From Helianthus annuus (taxonomy: Eukaryota; Streptophyta; Magnoliopsida; Asterales; Asteraceae): a DNA stretch of 64,000 nt. The notes beneath the pieces were generated by a model. The model worked only from the letters and a program-made list of their open reading frames with translations. It had not been told where the DNA came from and ran no database searches. Positions within the stretch are counted from its first letter, which is position 1. Each line of letters begins with the position of its first letter. Positions 36,326 to 49,100 of the stretch are shown piece after piece. Where the stretch lies: the NCBI RefSeq assembly GCF_002127325.2, contig NC_035440.2, forward strand, positions 76,068,982 to 76,132,981, given 5' to 3'. Position numbers and translations under genes: made by a program.

Positions 36326-38266
36326 AACTCCCCCTTGACAATAGCTTCATAAAAACTTTGTCTTGAGTCAAAATTTTGTCTTCGGTCTTCTTGCAATCTT
36401 CACGTAGTCTTGCACTGTCTTTGGTCTTTGGATAGCTTCAGCTTCAATAGCTTCTGTCAGCAACAGACTCCCCCTAAGCTGATGCATCCAATCACCAAAT
36501 CTTCAACACGTTAGCACTTGAGTAAACTCCAGTTTAGCATTTGCACAGCAATCTTCAAACTCTTCAATCTTGTCTGCAATATAGAAAGGAGGTTCTACCA
36601 TGCATCCAATCAAACTCTCATCTTCACACTTCACAGCAACTTCTCAGCAACATACCGCTTCAATCTGTGTACTATAAAACAAACACCTCGAGAAACCATA
36701 AGAATTTTTCAACATAAGTTAAATAAATTATTATTTTTCAAGAGATAGTTAAACTGTATTACAGATTAAGCATTTTCAACTTCATCACCAACACGCAAAA
36801 CTCTCTGTCCAACACATAAGAACCTGTCTGATTGAAAATTTTGAACTCACTTTCTAACACCGTCTCCCCCTATCAGTAACAATTCCTCCAAGAATAACAG
36901 TTTTCCGTACGTTAAGAATTTTAAACAGAAAAAGACACTATTTTTGGATTTTTATATTTTCTGAAAGCAAGTAAATAACAAAAACAAAAACACTCTATTT
37001 TTGTGAGAATCACTGGTAAGAAGATCATATCAGCACAATCAAACTGTTTCACACAATTAGATAATTCTTTATTCAATTTTTAGTGAAAAGCAGTTCAAGA
37101 CGATTACCAGTATGTTTGTCCAATTAAACAAAATGCATGAACATTTCAAGTACCATTACCGTATGATACGTTAAGGTAATTTTAATTACTGATATATTAG
37201 TGTGTCCCACTTCAGGATATACCCCCGCGATCAAGGTATGCACAAAGAATCATCGTAGTAGGTGAGTATACTGATGTCATACTGTAAGATATCATGACGG
37301 TGTCTAGAGCTGCATATAATATGTTTTATCACGTTGTAATTGCTTAACTATGAACACCCACATAAATACTAATCAAATCCTGGAAATATAAACAGCACAC
37401 TCTATCATGCAAGTATCTTCCCTACCACATATTTCACAAGTCCAATCCAGAGTTCTGAAATCTTAACTGGGAATAGGTTGAGAAGAGAACATAATAGATC
37501 TTTAGCAGAGATGGTATAATATACAGATCAAATGAGTTTTACTCAATTTGATATAGGTTTCTTGGGTTTCTTTTGGGCACTTGAGGGCCTCTTTCAGGTG
37601 TATTAGATCTATAGTGCGACAACGTACAGCTAGGTCAGCATGTATCTGGATGCAGCAGAAGCTGTCGTTGCCTAGCACCTCCAGGTCAGCATATATCTGG
37701 ATGCAGCAGAGGAGGTACACGACTTTTTTCAGAGAAGATTTCAGAATCAGATCAAAATTGTGTGTATCGGGAAATATACAGACATTCAAATAGAAATGAG
37801 CTAATTCCAAGTGACTATCTTTCCTGGGGTCATGTACAATTTTAGTTCTAACAGACAGACAGCCAAGATATCCCTAGATGAAATAACAGTATAAAGACCC
37901 AAAACTTCAGATTTTGGCAATCTATCAACGCAAGAATTAAGGTCATTAAACCATACACCACTAATTTGTTCCCCACTCATATTCAGTTCATTTAAGTTTA
38001 TATCACATTGGTAAGTTGATTATTTCATGCTTTTGCCTACTGGTACATCAAATGATGAAGCTGCTATCACACTTAAGCAATTTAGGTTCAATTTCAGTGT
38101 GACAGTCTAACTTGCTGATGTACTATCATCTCTTCTTTTTCACACAGTGATAACTCATTTTTGATTTTTTATTTTTTTTTATGTTTTTGATTTTTCAATT
38201 TTTTTTATGTTTTTGATTTTTATGAAAAGCAGTAAACTATTTACAAAAACTATTATGAAAAACCAG
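36326..38266 (-). other. Element G 3' non-coding region
   Basis: Polypurine tracts AGGGGGAGT at 36326-36335 (terminal), about 36468 and about 36864. A 38-bp direct repeat (CAGGTCAGCAT.TATCTGGATGCAGCAG) sits at about 37634-37660 and 37683-37709 and creates a spurious 102-codon ORF. No env-like gene is recognisable. The part near 38113-38165 is shared with F and H. Confidence 0.8.
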
Positions 38267-41200
38267 TTATTCAGGATTCCTCATCCCGTTGAGTTCGACT
38301 AAATGTTCAAAGCGAGCCCTGTCAAATGCTTTAGTATAAAGATCTGCCAGGTTATCCTCTGTGTCGACTCGATGTAATTCAATTAGTCTCTTTTCAGCAC
38401 AATCCCGTATAAAATGATGACGTATGTCAATATGTTTTGTGCGACTATGATTCACGGGATTATTAGTTATTGAAATAGTGGCATTATTGTCTATCATAAT
38501 AGGAGTACGAGTGAAATCCAAACCGTAATCGCGCATTTGCTGTTGTATCCAGAGAACCTGAGAGCAGCAGCTTCCAGCAACAATATATTCAGCTTCACAC
38601 GTAGATGTAGACACACAAGATTGCTTCTTGCATTGCCAAGATACAATCCTGCCTCCTAAGAACTGACAACCACCTGTTGTAGACTTTCTGTTCGACTTGC
38701 ATCTTCCAAAGTCTGAGTCAGTGTAAGCAACAAACGTCAGATCACTATCAGCTGGATACCACAACCCAAGTTTAGGTTTCCCCTTCAAGTAACGAAGAAT
38801 CCGCTTCACTGCTTTCATGTGTGACTCTTTAGGATTTGCCTGATATCTGGCACACAAGCATACGGCAAACATGATGTCAGGTCTTGAAGCAGTCAAGTAC
38901 ATCAGAGAACCAATCATTGCCCTGTATTGAGTAGGATCAACGTCTTCAGTACTTTCATGATCTGGGCCAAGATTGTGATTTTCACATATGGGTGTGTTGG
39001 AAGTAGTGCAATCATTCAATTTGAACCGACTCAAAATGTCATACACATACTTTGTTTGACGAATAAACATCCCATCCACCTTCTGTTCAACTTGTAATCT
39101 CAGAAAGTAAGACAGCTCACCCATAGCACTCATTTCGAACTTGCTCTTCATCACCTGCTCAAACTCTTTACACATGCTTTCATCAGATGACCCAAAGATG
39201 ATGTCATCCACGTACACCTGTACCAGCAGAAAATCTTCCTTCTTCCTCTTGATGAACAGTGTACTGTCAATCTGACCTCTTTCAAAACCATTCTTTATCA
39301 GATGTGTAGACAGTGTCTCGTACCACGCCCTGGGAGCTTGATGTAACCCATACAAAGCCTTATCAAGTTTGTACACTCGATCTGGATAATCTGGATCAAC
39401 GAACCCATCTGGTTGTGAGACATACACCACTTCTTGGACTTTCCCGTAAAGAAACGCACTCTTCACGTCTAGTTGGTAAACTTTGAAGCCCTTGAAAGTT
39501 GCGAAAGCCAGAAACAAACGAATTGCCTCCAACCTTGCCACTGGTGCAAATACCTCATTGTAATCTATCCCTTCTTGCTAATTGAAACCTTTGACCACCA
39601 ATCGAGCCTTGTTTCGCGTGACTATACCTCTTTCATCTTTCTTGCACCTAAATACCCATTTAGTGCCAATCTCTCTTTCACCTTTAGGAAGATCAACCAA
39701 CTCCCAAACTTTCAACTTAGCAAACTGGGCCAATTCCTCTTGCATAGCTTCAACCCATGAATTGTCTTTAAGAGCCATATGAATGTTCTTCGGCTCCTCT
39801 TGGGAAATAAAGCAACTATACAAGCATTCGTTCACAATCCCAGTCTTCTCAATCGACACAAATAAACCAGTATTCGCTGCTATGCTTCTTCTCGTCTGAA
39901 CACCTGCAGTAGGATCTCCAAGTATCATGTCAACTGGATGATCCCTATTTGCTCGTGTAGTTGCAACAGCATCGACTACTAGATTGTCACCCAGGTTTGA
40001 TCCAACCTCCCTCTGAATATTCTGATTTGCAAACGGATTAATGAAATCCTCCCCCTGATTGGGTTCGGGTTCACCATCACTTGAATCAGTATCAGCAGCA
40101 TCTTGGGAGGTTTCCGGAGCATCTGTCATATCAACATTTGATCTAGGCATGAACTCGCCTTCATCATCTCCATTTATCACTGTTTGAATCAGCTGAGACT
40201 CATCTGCATTGGAAAACTCAGGAATATTAAATGATTTAAAAACACTTTCATAATCATATAATATAGCTGGTCCACTCGTTGACTGTTGAGGTTTGTAAGA
40301 AGTAATTTCAACATTAAACACAACCTCAATTTTACCAGTTTTTAGATTAAAAACCCTTTTATTCGGTGCGCCAGGTACATAACCTAGAAAGTAGCCCTCG
40401 TCAGCCACCTCACCGAATTTTTGTTTGTCTTTATTTCGCACAATGGTGCAGGGTAATCCAAATGGTTCAAAGCCTTCTAAGTTTGGTTTCTTGTTAAACA
40501 TTAATTCATGACAAGTTTTGTTAAAACGTTTAACAGTCAAAACTTTGTTTAGGACATAGCAAGCTGTATTCACAGCTTCTCCCCAGAAAAGAACTGGTAG
40601 CTTAGAATCTGAAAGCATTGTCCTAGCGGCTTCAATCAACGTCCTGTTTTTCCTCTCAGCAACTCCATTCTGTTGAGGCGTATAAGGAGCAGAATATTGA
40701 TGGTCAATTCCCTTGCGAAGACAGTAGAGATCCAGAATACGATTCTTGAACTCCGTGCCATTATCACTCCTTATCCTCTTGATCTTTGCATCATGGACGT
40801 TTTCCAATTTTGTAAAAAGATCTATCAACATCTCTGCTGTCTCATCTTTTGTACCTAAAAATAAAACCCATGAATAACGTGAGTAATCATCAGTGACAAC
40901 TAAACAGTAGTACTTTCCACCTATGCTCCTCACGTTCACTGGACCGAATAAATCCATGTGAAGTAATTCGTAAGGGGCATCTATGGAATTTACTGTTTTT
41001 GATTTATGAGGTTTCTTATGTTGTTTTCCCTTTTGACATGGAAGACATTTGTCTTCCACTTGAAACCTCCGCAATGGAACCCCTTTCACTAGCTCATTTT
41101 TAACAAGATAGTTCATTTTGCGATTGTGAATATGGGCCATGCGTCTGTGCCACAACATCGATTCAGCTTCAGATGCTTTTGATAGTAAACACGCCACTAC

Positions 41201-41611
41201 AGCAGTTGGATCCTTTGCACCCATGTCCATGACATAAGTGTCATTTCTCCTTGGCGCTCGCATCACTATCCAATCGTCCGGTATCTCCAAACCTGGTTTC
41301 AACACTAATGCTTCAGTCTTGGTAAAATGGACCGAGTGACCCTTGTCGCAGACTTGTGACACGCTCATAAGATTGTGTTTAAGCTGCTCCACATAGTTCA
41401 GTTTGTCCAGTGTGATCTTCCCATTGGTCACCTTTCCTCGTCCAGTAATTCTACCACCTTTCGCACCCGCAAAATTTACTTATCCTCCATCATATTCTTC
41501 AAACTCAGTCAACAATCTCGCATACCCCGTCATGTGCCTAGAGTAGCCACTATCAACATACCACAAGTTGATAATCCTCCTTAGCAGCTCCTGCACACAC
41601 CAACCAAGAAA
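38267..41611 (-). pseudogene. Element G pol: protease, integrase, RT, RNase H
   Basis: One frame with stops TAA at 41482-41480 and TAG at 39580-39578. Protease WYVDSGYSRHMTG lies near 41540-41575. Integrase: HHCC zinc finger with HRRMAHIHN and CLPCQKGK (about 41030-41150), core HMDLFGP, RSDNGTEFKN and PQQNGVAERKNRTL (about 40630-40970). RT: YVDDIIFGS near 39195-39220. RNase H: YTDSDFGRCKSNRKSTTGG near 38680-38740; LADLYTKAF near the C-terminus. These are standard Copia enzymes for reverse transcription and integration. Apart from the stops, no domain is missing. Confidence 0.9.
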
Positions 41612-44600
41612 TTAGTTAGATTGGGGGACCCAAGCCTTAATGGTCTTGGGTCGTCCAAATTCACCAACCACCGGAACATCCATCCAATATCCATTACTCC
41701 TAACTGGAGTCTTGGATCTCAGACCAGTTGGAATTTGATTTTGATTTCCACTAGGTCTTTGGTCCTGAGGGTTCCTATGTGTGTTTGGACTATTTGACCT
41801 TTGAAAATTTTGATTTTGATTCCAAGAAGCATTATTATTATAATTTCTAAAGCCATTGTTATAAAAATTTCGACCACCATTATTTTGGTATCGATTTTGA
41901 TATTGACCTTGACTTCTGAAATTATTTGTATTTTGGTTGTTCATTCTTGGTGAACTGCTTCTAGGTCTCTCAAATCTGCCTGGTGGAGATCTAGGCTGAA
42001 ATCTAGGTTGATTTCTTTGAAAACGAGGAACTTATGGAGTTCCTTTTTCAGCCTTATCCACACCAACAGCAACTGTCTCTGGTTGCTTAGGAGCAGATTT
42101 CTTTGGAGAGTTGGACTCTCTCTCCTGCTTATCACCACTTTTCTCTGGTGACTTCTCTCTCTTCCTCTCATTCACTTGTGCTTCATTCTTTTTGTTAGGA
42201 CAGCAGCTAGCTACATGTCCTTTGGTGTGACATTTGAAGCACGACATCCTTTTCGAAGACTTATTATCTGAAGCCTTTGAACTAGATTCAGGCTTTGATG
42301 ATGATGCTTTAGAAGAATCTGGTTCAGTTTGCTTAATTTCAGAATTTTCTTTGTTTTTATTTTTAGCAAACTCTACGTTCGATTCATTTTCAATAACAGC
42401 TGTCTCATTTTTCATGTCACTTCCTTGAACAAAATTTATCTTTTTAGCAAAAGTCGAATTTTTATTCTTAGGTTGTGAAGTGTTCTTTTTCAAAACTGGT
42501 TTGCTGTTATTATCCTTCTTAGCATCACCTCTCTCAGACTCATCACCTCGACTTGCTGTGGAACTACTTGGTGCTGTTGACATAAACTTTGTTAGCTCAT
42601 CTTCATCAGGTAGGAATGAATAATCAGGACTAAGAGGAGGTGGGACTTCATTATAGCCTTGGAATCCCACAACTAGTCTTGTCATTACTCTTCTTTAACC
42701 CACCCATCATATGTTTCATAACAAAAGTAGAATCCCTGAATTGACCCAATTTCTTTTCAAGTTCAACAATTCTGAGTTGAGCATCTGATAACTCTTTGTT
42801 TTTATCAGAAATCTCTTTTGTTTTCTCAGCCATCATGTCATGAGCTAAGTCTATGACTTGAAGTTTTTCATTTAATTTGCAGGTTACGGCTTCAATTTCA
42901 CTTTCATAACCTTTTATTTTCTTCAAGTATGACGTTTCATTTCTTTTAGCAAAAAAGTTTGATTCTTTAATGTTAGACATCTCGCTTACCAAACTTTTGT
43001 TTTGTGCAGACAACCTGTCAACCTCACCCTGTAATTCACGACATTTTAAACACACAGAATTAGATTTTACCTCTCCTGTTTGTTTGTCAAGGTTGGCCAT
43101 TAGAGCTGCAAGCTGAGCTTCCAATTGTTTATACTTAGCATCCTTTTCCTCAGCTACTCTTTCATGTTCAGACTTTTGTTTTTCATCTTCAGCACCTGTT
43201 GTCTGATCAACCTTCTTTTCTTCAGCTTTATTCTCTACCTTCACCTCAGCATCCACTTTCACTTCAGCATCATCTACTTTAGCTTCACCATCATCGATTG
43301 GAGTAATCTCTGCCATGAATGCTTGAGTGACATTCCCATCATTTTCTAAATGAATGCTCCAATCATATGAACCCTCTCTTGCAGTAGAGATCAATGCCTT
43401 TGAGCTAGAGTTGTTTGATGCATTCCTGTTGTTTGAACTCTGACTCGAATTTTCTTGCTTTTGTTTCTGACATTCCCTAGCAAAATGCCCATAACTTTGA
43501 CAATTGAAGCACCTTACTTTGGTCTTGTCGAAACCAACACTTCTTCCCACAAATTTTCTTCCTGTTCTGTTCATGAACCTTTTCACACGCCTAGAAATCA
43601 TGGCCATCTGCCATTGCAAATCCATCTCCTCAAGATCATCAGGGTCAATCTGATCATAGTCTTCATCTAAAGTAGCAGGATCAGATATCTTTCCCTGAAT
43701 GTAGTTTTCATAAGAAGCCACAAACGAAGCAAGTAGAGCCAGATGCTCTTCAGCAGACATCACACTCATTGGCATTGACTTAGCACTACTACTCTGCTTA
43801 GACGCTGACGATTTCTTTACTCCTGATGATCCTCCTGAAGCAGCAACAAAACACACATCACCATCCTGATTCACCATAACCTGCTCATTTTCACATGCTA
43901 AAAACGCAGTAGCAGAGTCGCTAGAAGCGTTGTGAGATGAAGAAGATGTAAGCCCATTGTAAACCGCCGGATCTTGAACCTGATCATATCCAATATCTTT
44001 CTTCTTCATGCTGAGCTCATAAGCTCTCAACTTTCCTACCACCTCTTCAAGCTCTTTTGTTTCATAATCTGCTTCACCCTTGATCATAAGAGTGTAGATA
44101 TCCCACTTAGTAGGCAAAGCATCAAGCAGCTTGTCATTCTTCTCTACGTCAGAATAGCAATCGATCTCATAATTGTCCATTTCTGACATCAGATGGTAGT
44201 AACGAGTGATGACGTCTTCAAGTGACTCATGCTTCATGTACTTGAAAACAGCAAACTGCTTCTTCAGTAGATCAATCTTGTTCTTCTTGACATCAGCATT
44301 TCCAGCGTATCTTTTCTCCAAAGCATCCCACATATCCTTTGAGTTAGTGTACTTCTTGAAGGTATGTTTGATGCTATCAGGTAACGACATTTTGATTGCA
44401 GCCAAGGCTCTCTTTTCAGCCTCATACATCTTTTTATCATTATCTTGCATGTTCACATATTCTGTTCTACGTGGTCTGCCCTCAAAGTCGTGTGTAGGAT
44501 TCACGTACCCATCTTCGATGCATATCCACATGCGCGTATCCTGATATTCAATGAAGGACTGAAAACGATCCTTCCATGTCAGATAGTTTTCCACCTTCAT

Positions 44601-44678
44601 CATCTTAGGTGGTTTGTTGGTAGTACCAACCTCATGCTCCATCTTCAACAACTCGTTCAAAGTAGACATGTTTGACAT
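41612..44678 (-). pseudogene. Element G gag (large Copia Gag)
   Basis: ATG 44678 opens a 675-codon frame to 42651. N-terminal Copia Gag (YLTWKDRFQSFIEY...MWDALEKRY...LDALPTKWD). First zinc knuckle CFNCQSYGHFAREC (about 43470-43512). Long coiled-coil-like tail (about 43000-42750). A frame change near 42660 leads into 42685-42032, with a Ser/Lys-rich stretch and a second knuckle CFKCHTKGHVASCC (about 42205-42246). TAA at 42034-42032 interrupts, and the same frame goes on as an Asn/Gln-rich tail to TAA 41614-41612. The last TAA could be a natural gag-pol boundary; the others look like damage. Confidence 0.85.
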
Positions 44679-45697
44679 TTTAACGTTAACAGACTGAGAA
44701 AACCGTACAAAAGTCGTCCGAAAACAGTGGTTTCCAAATTACACCGTTAGAATCGTCTCGAAAAGACGAATCCAATGATATATAATGTCAAAAACCGAAT
44801 TCGGGATTTTCCAGACTTTTTTTTTTCTTTTTTTGTCCTAAAAATCCAAGGAATCTAACGGCGCAAACGGTTTCGTCAAACGAGCTACGGATCTAATTCT
44901 ATTTGCAAAACACTGAAAATTTTCCGACGCTTGCCAACTGAAATTCCACCCTTTTAAATTTCCTAATAATTTCGCTAGGTGATCAGTTAAATTCGCTGGT
45001 CTAATGTTTGTTTAATTTCGCTGATGCAGTTCAATAGTCAATTTCGCTGATAAGGTTCGCTGGTAATGGTTCGCTGGTAATTTTCGCTGCTCTATTTCGC
45101 GAATACGACGAACAGTAAATTCGCCGAGAATCGTAATAACTTCGCTGTGGAAAGTTATACGATCACCAAAGTCGCCTTTGGATTTACTTCGCCGATAAAT
45201 ATGCTGGAACTTGTAAATTCGCTGGTAAATATGCTGAATCAGTTAATTTCGCAGGTCTGTTAATTTCGCAGATCAGTAAATATGGAAATTCAATCTTTTC
45301 GAAAATTTTGATGATCTTATCTCCTCTCCAAAACAAATCTGCACAATCAAAACAGCCAAATATCAGTGATTTTCGAAAATCAACAAGAAACAGAACGAAG
45401 AACGCGAAGAACACGAAGAACAATCTTCGAATCTTCAAGTGTTTCCAGCCAAAATCCTTCAAACAATCAACCAAAAACAGTCCTGCAAACCCTAAAACCT
45501 TCAAAACAGCAATCAAACAAACCTGAATATCACAACAGCCAACAAAATTCGAAAATCAAACTCAAACACACAAAAAATTTTCGAAAATTTTAAAAACCCT
45601 AATTATCAGGTTTCAAAAATTTCGAAATTTTACTCCCTGTTTCTGCAGCAAACAATTCTGAACCGAGCAATCAAGAGCCTAATGCTCTGATACCAAT
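44679..45697 (-). other. Element G leader with TTCGCTGGT motif array
   Basis: Between the primer site (TGGTATCAGAGC, reverse of 45684-45695) and the gag ATG. About 14 TTCGCTG/TTCGC units lie between 44969 and 45272, mostly as AATTTCGCTGRT on the plus strand. No supported gene. Confidence 0.8.
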
Positions 45698-46187
45698 TGT
45701 AGGTCCCCTTGATGTTATGGATCTTCACAGAATCGTCTTTCCAATCAAGAGTGCGGAATCCTCTTGATTAGAATTAGCAGAAAACGTGTAGAAACTGAAA
45801 TCAGCAATCACTTTCAAACCGGGTTTTCTATTGATTATCAATCACAAGGAATTACAATCAATCCAAAACCCTAACCACTACCAAATTCGTCCAAGCCTAG
45901 TATGCTCTCACGAAATTCTCTCTCCAATACTGTTTAGGCTAATTAACTGATTAACCTTAAACCCTAATGTCTAACCTTGTTTATATAACACAAGGTTTAC
46001 AAGTTGGACTAGGGTTTACTACTTGGGCAAGCCCAATTCGTTCCCTATGACCCAAACTGGGTTTAGTTTAGCCCAAACTCAATTATCTCACTAATACAAA
46101 GCTAAACCCGCTAACCGTTTATCGTTTAACTAATTACAAGATATCCAAAGACCAAATCTAAGCTGTTGTCACAAACATGCACCAACA
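45698..46187 (-). repeat. Element G 5' LTR (right copy)
   Basis: 490 bp; differs from the left copy near 45753 (T/C) and 46040 (C/G) only, by eye. Minus-strand TATA-like site at about 45979-45988. Confidence 0.94.
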
Positions 46188-46192
46188 AATCG

Positions 46193-49100
46193 CCATCCAT
46201 TTGGCATAAACAATCAGAACTCCCCCTTACAATAAACTATTTTCCCATTTAGATTTCAAAACACTTAAGTTTGTTTTAATCAAAATGGTTTTTCCGGAAA
46301 ATAAGTTTTGTTTTAACCACTTGTAGGTTCGGGGTAAACTCATCACATTGTATTTCAACCAACTTATATGAGGATTACATCAAGTTCAAATTAATGACCT
46401 TGAGTAATCACTTTTTCAGAACAAACCTCTGTACCACTTGTAAGGAAAACACTTGTAAGAAAATCAAGTACAACTTAATGTCCCTGATTTACCACATTTA
46501 GGAATATCACATCTACACAAAATCATTTTACCAATAAAGATGCCGATTCCTACTTCGCACGTACCAACCTGGAAGGTCCGGCAATTCACAACCTGTAAAA
46601 ATTTCAACAATTTTTAAGATTCATTCACAAAAACAAAATCTATCAAGAATGATGCCGATTCCTGATCCGCGATTACAAACTTGGGATCTCCGGCAATTCA
46701 GGTTTTTCAATGAAAGAAAATGTCCTCTGCAGTCGGGGTGTAAGTTGCTTTCTTTGTGGCATAAAAGTGTTTTACCCCTTTTGCCTTACCATCGATCATT
46801 TTTCCAAAAATTTTCTTCACATTTCCATTAAAAGTTTTCTCAACATCAAATTCATTCTTTTCAGAATAAAATTGATTCGAGATATCAATTTTCCCAATTT
46901 TTTGTTTAAAATTCTCAGTCCTCAATGGTGGAAAGTTCTCATCATCCATTGGAGGAAATGAGTTTTCACTCTTTTTATCAACATGTGGCTCCTCTGATTT
47001 TGTGGAATCAGATTCATCACCAGATTTTTCTTCAGATTTCTTAACAACCCACTTTTGGTTGTCAAGCTTCACACTTCTCCTGTAAAATCTCTTTGAACAT
47101 TCACCAACTTCATATGTTGAGTTTTTAAACACCTTAAATTTCTCAGTTGGTGGTTCAGTTTTATCAACAACTACTTCTTTGAGTTTTTCTGAAACTCCCT
47201 GTTTAGTATTGGATGCTTTAGGACAATTCCAAGCGATGTGTCCAACTTCCTGACACCTATAACAGGTTCTAGTCTCTCTTCTCTGATGAGCTTCACTTTT
47301 CTTTTTCTCAGCAAGAAATTCTTGATTTGATTGTCTCCAAAATGAGCTCTTCTTTTCTTCCTCAGCAGACGGACCTAAAACAAATTTTGCATTTGTTTTA
47401 GAAATTATATCATTTTTATGATTTTTAGGGGGGATAAAACCAAGACCATTCTTTTTGTAGTTACCATTATGGTTTGATTTCTTTTGAAAACCAGAACCAG
47501 AATTGCAACCCTTTTTCTTGTTTAAACGTTTTTGAACTCTTGAAGTGTATTTTTTTAGGTTTTTCAGAAAGATTTAAACCTTTTATTTCAGAAATATTAA
47601 TTTCTGTCATTTTGAAAACCTTTTTAATCATTTCAAATCTAACACTTCTTATTGGAAACTCTTTATCAAAATATAACTTGTCAGAATCATTCAAAGTATA
47701 TGCAACTTCAAATGTTTCGTCCTTCAAATTAGATCTTGACAACAAAAATTCTTTACTATAAACCCGTTTTCCCGATGTTTTTGAACTTCTGACAGACGAA
47801 CTCGAACTCCCGACTGACAAACACGAACTTTCGGACTCGGACTTTGACTCTGACTCCTCATCCTTATCCAACACCTGATCGACCATTCTTTTTATTAATT
47901 CGGACTCATGATCTGTATCGGACACTGTGAATGTGATGTCAATGTTGTCTGGTAAAACATCGATTATCTCGGACTCTAACTTTATATTGACTGCCTTTTT
48001 TACTTGTTCCTCATTTGGTTTTCTAGGCGAGTACCCTTCCCAAATTGGAGACGGACACTTATTATAACAGACACTCTGTTTCTTACCAGTATCCTTTTTC
48101 TTCTTTGGCTGTTCGTCTTCAAACGCTTCAAAACCTGCAACAGTTGGATAAATTCGGTCAATTAAGTAATCAGAACTCAAATAACTTCTTAGTAATCGTC
48201 TGATTCTTTCATTTTTCAGCTTTCTCAGTTTCCAACTCTTGCTTCCATTTCGCACATTCTTCAATATAAAAATTTATCTCTTTCTGCTTTGACATCATTG
48301 TAGCATTCATCATCTTCAAAGCATCTTCTCTCTCCGAATTTGTTTTCTGCAAACTATTTACAGTTCTGTTCAAAACATCGTACGATTCTTTCAAATTCTT
48401 AACATCAAACAACAACTTTTCTTTCAACTTTTCTGATTCACTAAACCTCTCGTCTTTTTCTTCACATTGTTTGCAAGATACTGAACATGTAAGACATGGT
48501 TTTGTGACTTCAACCATTTTTTTCAATCTCCACAATCTTCTCTACTTCAACTATCTTCTCCACTTCAACTATCTTCTCAACAATCTTGATTTCTTTCATT
48601 TCTTTTGCAGCTTTTCTCTCTTTGAGTTTCTTCAGTTTATCTGCAAAATAAAATTCAAAACTGTCAGAAGATAAATGAGTTTTTCCAACATTTATCTGTA
48701 CAATCTCTTCATCATCATCACTGCCTTCTGATGAACTGTTTTCTGAAGAAACAGATTCTTCATCTTGATTTTTCTCTTCATCAAATAACACAACTATCCA
48801 TTCCTTCATCAACTCTGGCTTTTGAACAATCTGAGCAATGAAAGCTTTAACATTGGAATCAGCTGGAATGTACTTGTCCCAGCTAAAACCTGGGGCCACT
48901 TTCTCATCATCTTGATCAATAATGCCATAATAAGCTTTTTTATTTGCATCTTCGATCATTTTTCCATGTGTAGTTTGTGAATCCTTTTGTTGATGCGGTT
49001 GATTGGTGATTTGTTGATATATAGCCTTTCGATAATAATCATCTTTTCCAAAAGGATTTTTTGCTCCACTAGACTCCTGATTTTTGCACTCTCTTTTGAA

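Larger units (their letters stand above)
35836..46187 (-). mobile_element. Element G: Sirevirus-like Ty1/Copia retrotransposon, full structure
   Basis: Target duplication AATCG (35831-35835 and 46188-46192) inside F. Both LTRs are 490 bp and differ at about two positions, so this is a very recent insertion. The tRNA-Met primer site, large Gag with two zinc knuckles, protease, integrase, RT and RNase H are in Copia order (integrase before RT). A long 3' non-coding region with repeated polypurine tracts fits the Sirevirus group. Coding frames have several disabling changes. Confidence 0.94.

Noticed and set aside
37502..37810. 102-codon ORF in the G 3' region, considered as an env-like gene
   Set aside because: Built on a 38-bp direct repeat; no signal peptide or membrane segment and no homology I recognise.
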